20,530 bases of DNA from SG8-41 sp035574195 (GTDB taxonomy: Bacteria > Pseudomonadota > Gammaproteobacteria > Burkholderiales > SG8-41). Each line of letters begins with the position of its first letter. Position 1 is the stretch's first letter. The notes under the pieces were generated by a model, which worked only from the letters and a program-made list of their open reading frames with translations, was not told the DNA's origin and did not search any database. A program made the translations under genes and the position numbers. The stretch spans positions 1 through 20,530 of the forward strand of contig DATLZE010000036.1 in the NCBI GenBank assembly GCA_035574195.1, in the 5' to 3' direction. Positions 8,202 to 15,690 of the stretch are shown piece after piece.

Positions 8202-9512
8202 ATGACAGGCACCTACGACTGGAGGCTCGTCGTGCTTTCGTGGATCGTCGCGGCGATCGCCTCCTATACTGCGCTCGACCTCGCCGGGCGCGTGGGCGCG
8301 AAACAGGGCTGGGTCTCTCGGCTCTGGCTGCTCGGCGGCGCGTTTGCGATGGGCACCGGGATCTGGGCGATGCACTTCATCGGCATGCTCGCCTTCAGCC
8401 TGCCCATCCCACTCGCCTACGACATCGGGCTCAACGCCCTTTCCTGGGCGATCGCGATGGCGGCCTCGGGCGTCGCGCTCTACGTGGCCGGACGCCCCGC
8501 CATGACCGCGCGCAACCTCGCGCTCGGCGCGGCGTTCATGGGCGCGGGCATCAGCTCGATGCACTACACCGGCATGGCTGCGCTGCGGATGTCGCCGCCG
8601 ATCGAGTACGATCCTCGGCTCTTCGCCGCCTCGGTCGCGATCGCGATCGCGGCCTCCCTCGCCGCGCTGTGGATCGCCTTCCAGCTCAGGGGGCGGCGGG
8701 CGGGCGCAGCGATCCTCGCCAAGCTCGGTAGCGCGCTCGTCATGGGATTCGCCGTGGTCGGCATGCACTACACCGGCATGGCGGCGGCGAGCTTCGCCCC
8801 CGGCAGCGTTTCCCTCGCCGCGGATTCCACTGGCGGCATGGGCGCCGGCACTCTCGCCTTCGTGGTGGGGCTCGCCACGATCAGTATTCTCGCGATCGCG
8901 CTGGTGATCTCCGCCACCGACGCGCACGTCGCGGCCCGCACCGCGCAGCTCGCCGAACGGCTGCGGCAGGCGAACGAGGATCTGCGCAACATCGCGCTCT
9001 ACGACCGGCTGACCGGGCTGCCGAACCGCTTCCTGCTCGAGGACCGGATCGACCAGGCGCGGCGCCGCGCCGATCGCAGCGGCCGGCCCTTCGCCGTGAT
9101 GTTCGTGGATCTCGATCGCTTCAAGCCGGTGAACGACAATTTCGGGCACGCCATCGGCGATGAGCTGCTGAAGGCGGTGGCGCAGCGCCTGCTCCAGTGC
9201 GTGCGGCGCGAGGACACGGTCGCGCGCGTCGGCGGGGACGAATTCGTCGTCGTGCTGACCGATCTCGCGCGCGCATCCGACGCGGCCCAGGTCGGGGCCA
9301 AGATCCTGGAGGAGCTGGCGCAGCCCTTCCTGATCGGCGGCTACGAGCTCGATATCTCCTGCAGCATCGGCATCAGCGTCTATCCCGAGGACGGGAGCGA
9401 TCTCGAAACTCTGATGGCGAACGCCGACATCGCCATGTACCAGGCCAAGAAGAGCGGGCGCAACGCCTGCCTCAACTACAATGCTGCGATGCGCGCCGCG
9501 GCCCCGGGTTGA
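8202..9512 (+). CDS. Membrane diguanylate cyclase with MHYT sensor domain
   Basis: It makes cyclic di-GMP from two GTP, in response to a signal sensed in the membrane. It has 436 residues from the ATG at 8202; a GTG at 8184 in frame would add six. The first ~240 residues are a seven-helix MHYT domain with three motif copies: MHFIG (57-61), MHYTG (120-124) and MHYTG (188-192). The family is proposed to bind copper and sense oxygen, CO or NO, but this is not shown. A short coiled linker leads to a GGDEF domain with an intact GGDEF (344-348) and an intact inhibitory RxxD site (R335-D338) five residues before it, so activity and product inhibition are expected. No EAL domain follows. It ends 9 bp from the convergent transporter gene and appears monocistronic. 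Confidence 0.93.
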   Translation: MTGTYDWRLVVLSWIVAAIASYTALDLAGRVGAKQGWVSRLWLLGGAFAMGTGIWAMHFIGMLAFSLPIPLAYDIGLNALSWAIAMAASGVALYVAGRPAMTARNLALGAAFMGAGISSMHYTGMAALRMSPPIEYDPRLFAASVAIAIAASLAALWIAFQLRGRRAGAAILAKLGSALVMGFAVVGMHYTGMAAASFAPGSVSLAADSTGGMGAGTLAFVVGLATISILAIALVISATDAHVAARTAQLAERLRQANEDLRNIALYDRLTGLPNRFLLEDRIDQARRRADRSGRPFAVMFVDLDRFKPVNDNFGHAIGDELLKAVAQRLLQCVRREDTVARVGGDEFVVVLTDLARASDAAQVGAKILEELAQPFLIGGYELDISCSIGISVYPEDGSDLETLMANADIAMYQAKKSGRNACLNYNAAMRAAAPG

Positions 9513-9521
9513 GCCCGCGCC

Positions 9522-11147
9522 TCAGGCCCACTTGAGCCGCGCGAGCCGCACCGCGAGGATTGCCGCGAAGGGCAGGGCGAGCGCGAGCGCGAGCTGCGCG
9601 ATGAGCAGCTCCCCGAGCTGGGAATAGTCGGCGGGAACCTTCACCGCGCCGCTCGCCGCGTCGCGCACTTCACGCGTCACCACGAAGACTTGGTTGAGAT
9701 ACTTGGTGCCGAGCTGCGAGGCGGAGAGCGCGAGATTGGTGAAGGAGGCCATCACCGCGAAATAGGTCGCCTTGAGGTGCCGGGGGGCCGAGTTCGCGAT
9801 CCAGGCGAGCATCGGGATCATCGCGATCTGCCCGAGGGGGGATTCGAGCGCGGTGTTCACGATCGCGATGAAACGCGCGTCCACCACGCCCCCGGTCCTC
9901 GCGGCGGTCCACTCGTGCAGCCCGTAGTACATGCCGAGGAGCGGGGAGGCGAGCAGCACGCCGGCGACGGTGAGAAAGCCTACCACGTAGGCGATCGAGT
10001 GCTCGGCCATGAAGCGGCGGAAGATGAACATGCCGGCGAGCGTGAGCACGCCACCGATCAGCGAGAGCACCGCGAGGAAGCGCTGGTCGAATTTCAGCAC
10101 ATCGATCATCCACCAGGTGAGGCCTTCGCCCGGGCCGGGAACGGCGCGGAACACGAAGATCACGACAGCGGTTCCGATCAGCGTCGCGCGCGCCTCGGGC
10201 TCGAGCTCGCGCGTGAGCTTCGCGATCAGGAACGCGACGATCGCCATCGAGCCGGCGAAGATCACCTCCTGGTTGTAGGCGAAGCGCCCGAGCCCCATGC
10301 CGAGGGTGAAGGCGACGAAGGCGAGGCTGCCCCCGAGGATCCACCAGTTGGGCGCAGGGCGGTCTTGCGGTCCGGCGAAGGCTTCCCGGGCTTTGGCGGG
10401 ATCCATGCCCTGGGCGACGAGCCGCCGGATCGCCCTGCGCCTGATGAAAGAGGCCAGAACGACTCCCAGGACGGAGATGGCCGGAATCGCCATCGCGGTG
10501 AGATAAATCTGCCGATAGACAGCCACCTTCTGCGCCTCCGAGAGCTTCTCGACGTCGGCGAAAAGGTACAGATTGATCGCCGCCACCAGCACGAGCCCGC
10601 CGATGATCGCCACGCGCCCGAGCGTCTGCATCGTGGTATTCATGAGCTTGCGCGTCTCCGCGTCGAGCGGGCGCCCCTGCGCATCCACGCGCGGCACCGC
10701 CTCCACCGTCATCGCGTCGGCCACCACGTCCTGAATCACGTAGCCCACCGGCGCGAGCAGCGCCGAGAGCACGAACCACGCCTCGGGGCTCATCACGGCG
10801 CTCATCGCCGCGCGGTCGGTGAGCAGCCCCACCATGATCGCGAGGCTCGCCGCGATCAGCGCCGCGCCGAGAAAGACGAGCCCGCTCTTCCAGCGCCAGA
10901 GCAGATCCACGAGATGCCCGAGCGGCATCTTGAGCGCCCACGGGATGCCGGCCCAGAAGCCGAGCGCGGCGAGAAACGCGGCGGAGAGCCCGAGGTAGTC
11001 TTTGACGAAGAAGGTGCCGACGATGCCGGTCAAGCCCGAGATGCCGTAGGCGAGGTAGACCATGAGCGGGGGAAGATAGGACAGGCGCATCTCCCGCCCG
11101 AGGGAGAGGATGTTGCGATCGATCCAGCGCAGGATGCCCGCGACCAT
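9522..11147 (-). CDS. MFS transporter of the BT1 (folate-biopterin) family
   Basis: A polytopic inner-membrane protein of 541 residues with about 12 hydrophobic helices. Motifs recalling the BT1/FBT branch of the major facilitator superfamily are QDVVADAMTVE (139-149) and QLGTKYLN (478-485), together with a long loop after the fourth or fifth helix. Known relatives carry folates, biopterin or S-adenosylmethionine in kinetoplastids, plants and cyanobacteria; many bacterial ones are uncharacterised, so the substrate here is open. Other MFS branches (PucC-like, AmpG-like) are the alternative; AmpG is less likely because of the QDVVADA motif. The ATG at 11147 lacks a strong ribosome site. It lies 293 bp after the end of amrS on the same strand, so co-transcription is possible but unproven. 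Confidence 0.68.
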   Translation of the reverse strand: MVAGILRWIDRNILSLGREMRLSYLPPLMVYLAYGISGLTGIVGTFFVKDYLGLSAAFLAALGFWAGIPWALKMPLGHLVDLLWRWKSGLVFLGAALIAASLAIMVGLLTDRAAMSAVMSPEAWFVLSALLAPVGYVIQDVVADAMTVEAVPRVDAQGRPLDAETRKLMNTTMQTLGRVAIIGGLVLVAAINLYLFADVEKLSEAQKVAVYRQIYLTAMAIPAISVLGVVLASFIRRRAIRRLVAQGMDPAKAREAFAGPQDRPAPNWWILGGSLAFVAFTLGMGLGRFAYNQEVIFAGSMAIVAFLIAKLTRELEPEARATLIGTAVVIFVFRAVPGPGEGLTWWMIDVLKFDQRFLAVLSLIGGVLTLAGMFIFRRFMAEHSIAYVVGFLTVAGVLLASPLLGMYYGLHEWTAARTGGVVDARFIAIVNTALESPLGQIAMIPMLAWIANSAPRHLKATYFAVMASFTNLALSASQLGTKYLNQVFVVTREVRDAASGAVKVPADYSQLGELLIAQLALALALPFAAILAVRLARLKWA

Positions 11148-11440
11148 GAGGCAGGCATTCTACCTGCAAACCCCGAATCGGCCGCCGGGCGGTCCGGGGC
11201 TCGGATCGGACCGCCGAGGCGCCTGCACGCCAACGAGGAGAATGCTCGAGCCGCGAAAGCGCCGAACGAAACAAGACCGCCCTCCGCGCGGAGGGGAGAA
11301 AGCGCCCCGCCTGCTTGGCAGCTGCCCTGCCCGCAGCGATTCGCCGTATCGAGTCGGCGTTCGCCGTACGGATGCGAGGTGCCCGAAGCTCCGGGTTACC
11401 CTCGGTTTGCGCTGGCGCTGCCGGCGCGAGGTTTCCGGTT
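11148..11440. other. 293-bp gap between amrS and the BT1-type transporter gene
   Basis: No gene is supported here. It holds: a 9-bp direct repeat TTCGCCGTA at 11340-11348 and 11360-11368; a 16-bp palindrome CCCTCCGCGCGGAGGG at 11280-11295 that could act as a terminator stem for amrS (the minus-strand sequence after it is TTGTTTC-like, not a clean T run); an 8-bp inverted repeat GGCGGTCC/GGACCGCC at 11188-11195 and 11208-11215; and GCAGG/CCTGC at 11152-11156 and 11164-11168, around a TAGAAT -10-like word before the transporter start. Confidence 0.5.
11280..11295 (-). terminator. Candidate weak terminator stem after amrS
   Basis: A perfect 16-bp palindrome with a 6-bp stem (CCCTCC/GGAGGG) and a GCGC loop, about 145 bases past the amrS stop on the minus strand. 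The downstream minus-strand sequence is T-rich only in part, so termination is a guess. Confidence 0.3.
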
Positions 11441-12523
11441 CTAGACCGGTCGGTGGATCGCGACCGGCACCCGCCGCGGCCCGAACGCGCGCTCGAAGAG
11501 TTCGTAGCGCCCTGCGATCCTCGTGCGGCACCTGGGGCACTGGCCCTCGGGCGTCACGCGGTAGGACTCGATGCGGTACCAGTCGCGCACGATGAGCGGC
11601 GCCCCGCAGCCGGGGCAGTAAGTGGTGCCGCCCTCGGGGTCGTGGACGTTGCCGGTGTAGACGTAGTGCAGGCCCTGGGCGAGCGCGATCTCCCGCGCGC
11701 GCCTGAGCGTCGAGGGCGGCGTCGGCGGCGTGTCCATCATCTTGTAGTCGGGATGGAACGCCGTGAAGTGCAGCGGCACGTCGGGTCCCAGCTCCTTCAT
11801 GATCCACTTGCACTCGGCCTCGATCTCCGCGCTGGAATCGTTCTTGCCGGGGATGAGCAGTGTCGTGATCTCGAACCAGACGTCGGTCTCGTGCTTGAGA
11901 TAGAGGAGCGTATCCAGGACCGGTTGCAGGCGCGCGGCGCAGAGCTTGAAGTAGAACTCGTCGGTGAACGCCTTCAGGTCCACGTTCGCGGCGTCCATCT
12001 TGGCGTAGAACTCGCGCCGCGGCGCATCGTGCATGTAGCCCGCGGTGACCGCGACGGTCCGGATGCCGAGCTCATGGCAGGCATCGGCGATGTCCATCGC
12101 GTACTCCGCGAAGATCACCGGGTCGTTATAGGTGAAGGCGACGCTCTTGCAGCCGTGGGCGGCCGCCGCCTCCGCGATCGCCCGCGGCGAGGCTTCGTCG
12201 GCGAGCGTGTCCATCTCGCGCGACTTGGAAATGTCCCAGTTCTGGCAGAACTTGCAGGCGAGGTTGCAGCCCGCGGTGCCGAAGGAGAGGATGCTCGTGC
12301 CCGGATAAAAGTGGTTGAGCGGCTTCTTCTCGATGGGGTCGATGCAGAAGCCGGAGGAGCGCCCATAGGTGGTGAGCACCATGCGGTCGCTGGCGCGCAT
12401 GCGCACGAAGCACGCTCCGCGCTGGCCTTCGTGCAGGCGGCAGTCGCGCGGGCAGAGGTCGCACTGGAGCCTGCCGTCCTCCAGCATGTGCCACCAGCGG
12501 CCCGGATATTCGCGTTCGCTCAC
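11441..12523 (-). CDS. amrS: AmmeMemoRadiSam system radical SAM enzyme AmrS
   Basis: A radical S-adenosylmethionine enzyme, predicted to bind a 4Fe-4S cluster and generate the 5'-deoxyadenosyl radical; the substrate is not established to my knowledge. It has 360 residues. The cluster motif is CNLACKFC (Cys86, Cys90, Cys93; the CxxxCxxC pattern). An extra N-terminal Cys set (LQCDLCPRDC, residues 20-28) resembles pyruvate-formate-lyase-activating-type proteins. The C-terminal part has two further CxxC pairs (YCPGCG and QCPRCR), likely a metal ribbon. The start is a GTG at 12523, 9 bases from the amrA stop, with GAGG overlapping the amrA end as ribosome site, so the two are translationally close. 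It forms one operon with amrB and amrA; this three-gene combination is what defines the system. Confidence 0.92.
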   Translation of the reverse strand: MSEREYPGRWWHMLEDGRLQCDLCPRDCRLHEGQRGACFVRMRASDRMVLTTYGRSSGFCIDPIEKKPLNHFYPGTSILSFGTAGCNLACKFCQNWDISKSREMDTLADEASPRAIAEAAAAHGCKSVAFTYNDPVIFAEYAMDIADACHELGIRTVAVTAGYMHDAPRREFYAKMDAANVDLKAFTDEFYFKLCAARLQPVLDTLLYLKHETDVWFEITTLLIPGKNDSSAEIEAECKWIMKELGPDVPLHFTAFHPDYKMMDTPPTPPSTLRRAREIALAQGLHYVYTGNVHDPEGGTTYCPGCGAPLIVRDWYRIESYRVTPEGQCPRCRTRIAGRYELFERAFGPRRVPVAIHRPV

Positions 12524-12532
12524 ATCGGAACC

Positions 12533-13168
12533 TCAAGACGGATCGGTTTCGCGCCACTTGGTCACGGTGTAGCGCGAGAGCTTCACCTCCTCGTCCCAGA
12601 AGTCGGGCGGCAGGCCCGCCTTGTACTTGAGATGGGCGAGGAAGTCGGCGGGTTCCTTGAGGTCTTCCCACACCTGGGGCAGGAAGGTGCTGGCGTGATG
12701 CCCGTACTCGAACACGAGGCCGTCCACCCCGGGACGCAGCTGCGCGAGCGCCTCGCGCTCGCTCGCGAAGGCGAGGGGCTCCAGGGCCGAGAGCACCGAG
12801 ATCTCGAGCGCCACCGTGAAGAACTCCTCCTGCACGAGCGGCTTGAAGCGCGGATCGCGGAAGGCCGCCGCGATCGCGTTCTCCCGCACGTCCTCGCCGA
12901 GCGCGCGGTGCGCCCGCAGCGTGCCCACGCAGCCGCGCAGCCTCCCGCCGCTCGTGAGCGTGATGAAGCAGGCGCCGTGCTGTTCGAGCCACGACGGGCG
13001 CGCGTGCTCGGGGTGGGAAAGACCCAGCTCCGTGGCGATCGCCCTGCGCGCAAGCGCCAGCAGCACGCGGCCGGCGTCAGGGGGAAGCGCTGCCGGCGCG
13101 CTGCTCTGCCGGAGCGTGACGGTGCCCGAAACGGCGTGCAGCACGATCGGATCGGAGTTGCCGGGCAT
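12533..13168 (-). CDS. amrA: AmmeMemoRadiSam system protein A (AMMECR1 domain)
   Basis: The bacterial relative of human AMMECR1, 211 residues from the ATG at 13168. The frame is open further upstream but overlaps amrB, and the AMMECR1 domain begins well after this ATG. The family hallmark LRGCVGT (residues 77-83) is present, with Cys80 and nearby basic residues proposed as a functional site in the family. The segment FRDPRFKPL and the C-terminal KYKAGLPPDFW stretch also match. Its biochemical role is unknown. It lies between amrB (29-bp gap) and amrS (9-bp gap) on the same strand, and its conserved company with a radical SAM enzyme suggests that it is a substrate, partner or modifier in a shared reaction. 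Confidence 0.9.
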   Translation of the reverse strand: MPGNSDPIVLHAVSGTVTLRQSSAPAALPPDAGRVLLALARRAIATELGLSHPEHARPSWLEQHGACFITLTSGGRLRGCVGTLRAHRALGEDVRENAIAAAFRDPRFKPLVQEEFFTVALEISVLSALEPLAFASEREALAQLRPGVDGLVFEYGHHASTFLPQVWEDLKEPADFLAHLKYKAGLPPDFWDEEVKLSRYTVTKWRETDPS

Positions 13169-13197
13169 GTCGGTTCCCCAGCCCCCGGCGTGCGGGC

Positions 13198-14049
13198 TCA
13201 GGCATCCCGCCGAGGGGGCGATCCGGCGGGCTGCTCGTAGAAGGCGAACGCGCCGTAGCCGACCACCCGGCTCTTGTCGCCGGCGGTGTCGCCCGAGTTC
13301 CTGAGGTCGATCAGCTCGGGCTTGAGCCCGCGGCGGCGCGCGGCGAGGGTGAGCCCCGCGACCGGCGTCGCGCCGCAGGCCTGCTCGTGCGAGATTCCGG
13401 TCGAAAGCTCGAGGATCGCGCGGGCGGTCGCGCGGTCCACCGCCTGCGCGTCCGCATAGGGGAGGTAGTGGGAGAGGTCGGAGCTCACCACGATCAGGGT
13501 CTGGGGCCCGTCCCACAGCGCTTCAAGAACCGCGTCCACATCCTGCGCCGAGGCGTGGCCCACCGCGAGCGGCACCAGCGCGAAGTCCTCCAGCACCGCC
13601 TGCAGGAACGGCACGTGCACCTCCAGCGAGTGCTCGAAGGCGTGCGCCTGCGCGCTCACCACGACCTGCGACAAGCTGCGCAGCGATTCGAGCGCGGAAC
13701 GGTCCACTTCGACCGTGCCGAGCGGCGTGGCGAAAGCCTCGGCATCCGGTAGCGCGAGCCCCCGCACCGCGACGCGGTGGGTGGGCCCGGCGAGCACGAC
13801 GCGCCGGATGCGGCCGCGCGCGGGCGCGAGCAGCGCGTAGACGCTCGCCGCCACCGGACCCGAGTAGATGTAGCCCGCATGCGGTGCGATGATCGCCTTG
13901 GGCACGGCGCGCTCGGGCGCTTCGTGCGCTGCCGCGCCCAGCATCTGCGCTAGCGCCTGCGCCAGCTCGCGCCGGTCGGCGGGATAGAACGTGCCCGCGA
14001 CGGCCGGGGGGCGCACGGACGAAAAAAATTGCTGCATCCTGCGATCCAT
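13198..14049 (-). CDS. amrB: AmmeMemoRadiSam system protein B (MEMO1 family)
   Basis: The bacterial relative of human MEMO1, related in fold to LigB-type dioxygenases; 283 residues. By comparison with human MEMO1 (metal ligands His49, His81, Cys244) the equivalent residues are all here: His57 in APHAGY, His91 in GPTHRV, Cys225 in QACGAT. The EHSLEVHVPF and SSDLSHY motifs also match. A metal-binding, perhaps redox or oxygen-activating role is inferred from the family. The start at 14049 is chosen; an ATG at 14037 (residue 5) is an equal alternative, since neither has a clear ribosome site. It is the first gene of the operon, divergent from ispD with an 89-bp gap that must hold both promoters. 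Confidence 0.92.
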   Translation of the reverse strand: MDRRMQQFFSSVRPPAVAGTFYPADRRELAQALAQMLGAAAHEAPERAVPKAIIAPHAGYIYSGPVAASVYALLAPARGRIRRVVLAGPTHRVAVRGLALPDAEAFATPLGTVEVDRSALESLRSLSQVVVSAQAHAFEHSLEVHVPFLQAVLEDFALVPLAVGHASAQDVDAVLEALWDGPQTLIVVSSDLSHYLPYADAQAVDRATARAILELSTGISHEQACGATPVAGLTLAARRRGLKPELIDLRNSGDTAGDKSRVVGYGAFAFYEQPAGSPPRRDA

Positions 14050-14103
14050 TATGCGCCCGCGCGGAGGTTTTTCAAGTGCGGCCAGCGCAGCCGCCGTTGC
14101 TGA

Positions 14104-14109
14104 TAAAAT
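14104..14109 (+). promoter_or_regulatory. Candidate -10 element for ispD
   Basis: TAAAAT within TGCTGATAAAATC, 29 bases before the ispD GTG start. No convincing -35 hexamer at normal spacing. The whole ispD-amrB gap is only 89 bp. Confidence 0.35.
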
Positions 14110-14138
14110 CCCTGAAATAACAGCGACCTCGCTCCCTC

Positions 14139-14849
14139 GTGCCGCCCTCGGAGAAAGCCTACGCGCTGGTGCCCGCCGCCGGTGCCGGCTCGCGCCTCAA
14201 CGCGGCGCTGCCCAAGCCATACGTGCAGATCGCCGGGCGCCCGCTGCTCTACTTCGCGCTGGGGGCGCTCGCGGCGCATCCCCGCATCGAGCAGGTGTTC
14301 GTGGTGCTCGCCCCGGGCGATCGCCACTACGCGCGGCACGACTGGAGCGAGTTCGGGGCGAAGGTGGAGCCGCTCTATTGCGGGGGCGAGACCCGCGCTG
14401 CGAGCGTATTCAACGGACTGCTCGCCGTGCGCGACGCCGTCTCCGGACCCGACTGGGTGCTGGTGCACGACGCGGCGCGGCCCTGCCTTGCGCGCGCGGA
14501 GCTCGACCGGCTCTTTGCCGAGGCAGGGGAGGACGAGACCGGAGGGCTGCTCGCGCTGCCGGTCGCCGACACGGTCAAGCGCGCCGGGAGCGAGGCGCGC
14601 GTCGCGGCGACCGAGCCGCGCGACAACCTGTGGCTCGCGCAAACGCCGCAGATGTTCCGCTACCGCCTGCTGGTCGAGGCGCTCGCCCGCGCCGCCGAGC
14701 AGGCGGTCACCGACGAGGCCGCGGCGGTCGAGCGCATGGGGCTCAAGCCGCGCCTGGTGATGGGCAGCACGCTCAACCTCAAGGTCACGTTCCCGGAGGA
14801 TCTGGCGCTCGCGGAGCTGGTCCTCAGGAGCCGGCGAGGCGGGGCGTGA
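14139..14849 (+). CDS. ispD: 2-C-methyl-D-erythritol 4-phosphate cytidylyltransferase
   Basis: Third enzyme of the MEP isoprenoid pathway: it joins MEP with CTP to give CDP-methylerythritol and pyrophosphate. 236 residues, the usual length. The nucleotide-binding loop PAAGAGSRL with Arg19 and the following Lys26 (PKPY), the HDAARPC motif (Asp111), TPQMFR and the VTFPEDL C-terminal motif are all visible. The only start that fits is the GTG at 14139, since an in-frame stop (TAA) lies 18 bases upstream; there is no clear ribosome site, so expression may be low or initiation unusual. It is divergent from amrB and precedes ispF on the same strand. The two genes are usually adjacent or overlapping, but here they are separated by 229 bp of repeat-like DNA. 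Confidence 0.96.
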   Translation: MPPSEKAYALVPAAGAGSRLNAALPKPYVQIAGRPLLYFALGALAAHPRIEQVFVVLAPGDRHYARHDWSEFGAKVEPLYCGGETRAASVFNGLLAVRDAVSGPDWVLVHDAARPCLARAELDRLFAEAGEDETGGLLALPVADTVKRAGSEARVAATEPRDNLWLAQTPQMFRYRLLVEALARAAEQAVTDEAAAVERMGLKPRLVMGSTLNLKVTFPEDLALAELVLRSRRGGA

Positions 14850-15078
14850 AGCAATTGCCAGGAAACCCGGGCCCGGTAGGAACCGCCAAGGCCGCCGAGA
14901 AAAACGAACGGGGGCCGAAATACCGGGACGAAGAGCGGATAACGAATGCAGGCGGCCGGGCGGCAGCCTGCATGTCAGGCGCTCTGACACGGGCCCGTGG
15001 CGAACGGGAATTCCTGGCGTTCCTGGCGGTTCGATCTGCTTTTTGGGCATCGAGGCTCGACGCGGGTTCGGCGGCGGC
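14850..15078. repeat. Repeat-rich spacer between ispD and ispF
   Basis: Contains several inverted repeats: GAACCGCC (14880-14887) against GGCGGTTC (15025-15032), with imperfect extension on both sides; CCGGGCCCGG (14867-14876); ATGCAGGC/GCCTGCAT (14946-14953 and 14966-14973); TGTCAG/CTGACA (14973-14978 and 14984-14989); and the palindrome CACGGGCCCGTG (14988-14999). The word CGCCAAGGCCGCCGAGAA starts a segment (14884-14908) that matches the ispF 3' end (15569-15593) at 21 of 25 bases. It looks like a degenerate dispersed repeat element rather than a gene. Confidence 0.7.
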
Positions 15079-15603
15079 ATGAGGATAGGGCAGGGATTCG
15101 ACGCGCACGCGCTGGTTGCCGGGCGCCGGCTCGTCATCGGGGGCGTGGAGATCGCGCACGAGAAGGGGCTCGCCGGACATTCGGATGCCGACGTGCTGAT
15201 CCACGCGGTGTGCGACGCGCTGCTCGGCGCTGCCGGCCTGGGGGATATCGGCACGCATTTCCCGGAGAGCGACGCGCGCTACCAGGACGTTGACAGCCGC
15301 AGGCTGCTGCGCGAGGTCGCCGCGCTGCTGCGCGAGCGGGGGCTGCGCGTCGTCAACGTGGATGCCACCGTGATCGCGCAGGCGCCGCGGCTCGCGCCCC
15401 ACGTGGCGAGGATGCGGGAAAACCTCGCTGCCGACCTCGGGCTCGCGCCCGGCGCGGTCAGCGTCAAGGCCAAGAGCACCGACCGGCTGGGCTTCGTCGG
15501 GCGCGGCGAGGGCATCGCCGCCGAGGCGGTCGCCCTCCTCGCGCAAGGCAGGAAAACGGCTGCCGGCACGCCAGGGCGGCCGAGAAAGGCGAAGCGAGCA
15601 TGA
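15079..15603 (+). CDS. ispF: 2-C-methyl-D-erythritol 2,4-cyclodiphosphate synthase
   Basis: Fifth step of the MEP pathway: it cyclises CDP-methylerythritol 2-phosphate, releasing CMP; a homotrimer in known members. The metal site residues Asp8, His10 (FDAH) and His42 (GHSDADV) are present, as is the TDRLGFVGRGEGIAAEAVALL signature. The start is the ATG at 15079; an upstream in-frame start at 15043 would add 12 residues and no conserved sequence. It has 174 residues against about 159 in E. coli. The extra ~15 are a basic C-terminal tail (GTPGRPRKAKRA) encoded by DNA that matches the ispD-ispF spacer repeat, so the original stop codon seems to have been lost to an inserted repeat. The tail lies outside the active site and is probably harmless. 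Confidence 0.95.
   Translation: MRIGQGFDAHALVAGRRLVIGGVEIAHEKGLAGHSDADVLIHAVCDALLGAAGLGDIGTHFPESDARYQDVDSRRLLREVAALLRERGLRVVNVDATVIAQAPRLAPHVARMRENLAADLGLAPGAVSVKAKSTDRLGFVGRGEGIAAEAVALLAQGRKTAAGTPGRPRKAKRA
15569..15593 (+). repeat. Copy of the spacer repeat within the ispF 3' end
   Basis: Matches 14884-14908 at 21 of 25 positions, in the same orientation (both begin with CGCCA and contain GAGAAA and CGAA). It overlaps the last codons of ispF and encodes its extended tail. Confidence 0.6.
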
Positions 15604-15690
15604 CCAGGAGGAGAGCTTCCCGGTCCGTCTTGTTCTCGATTCGATTTGCGCCCGGATCCTGATCTTTGCGCCTGGGCGGCCGATTCCCGC

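Noticed and set aside
9690..11444. 584-codon plus-strand open frame
   Set aside because: Antisense to the BT1-type transporter; hydrophilic and His/Glu/Arg-rich, typical of a mirror frame of a membrane protein gene.
11315..13240. 641-codon plus-strand open frame
   Set aside because: Antisense to amrS and amrA, which carry clear family motifs.
14049..15254. 401-codon minus-strand open frame
   Set aside because: Antisense to ispD and ispF, both confidently identified.
15600..15662. A short open frame (ATGA overlap with the ispF stop, 20 codons)
   Set aside because: Arg-rich and without support; it fills part of the ispF-thpR gap by chance.
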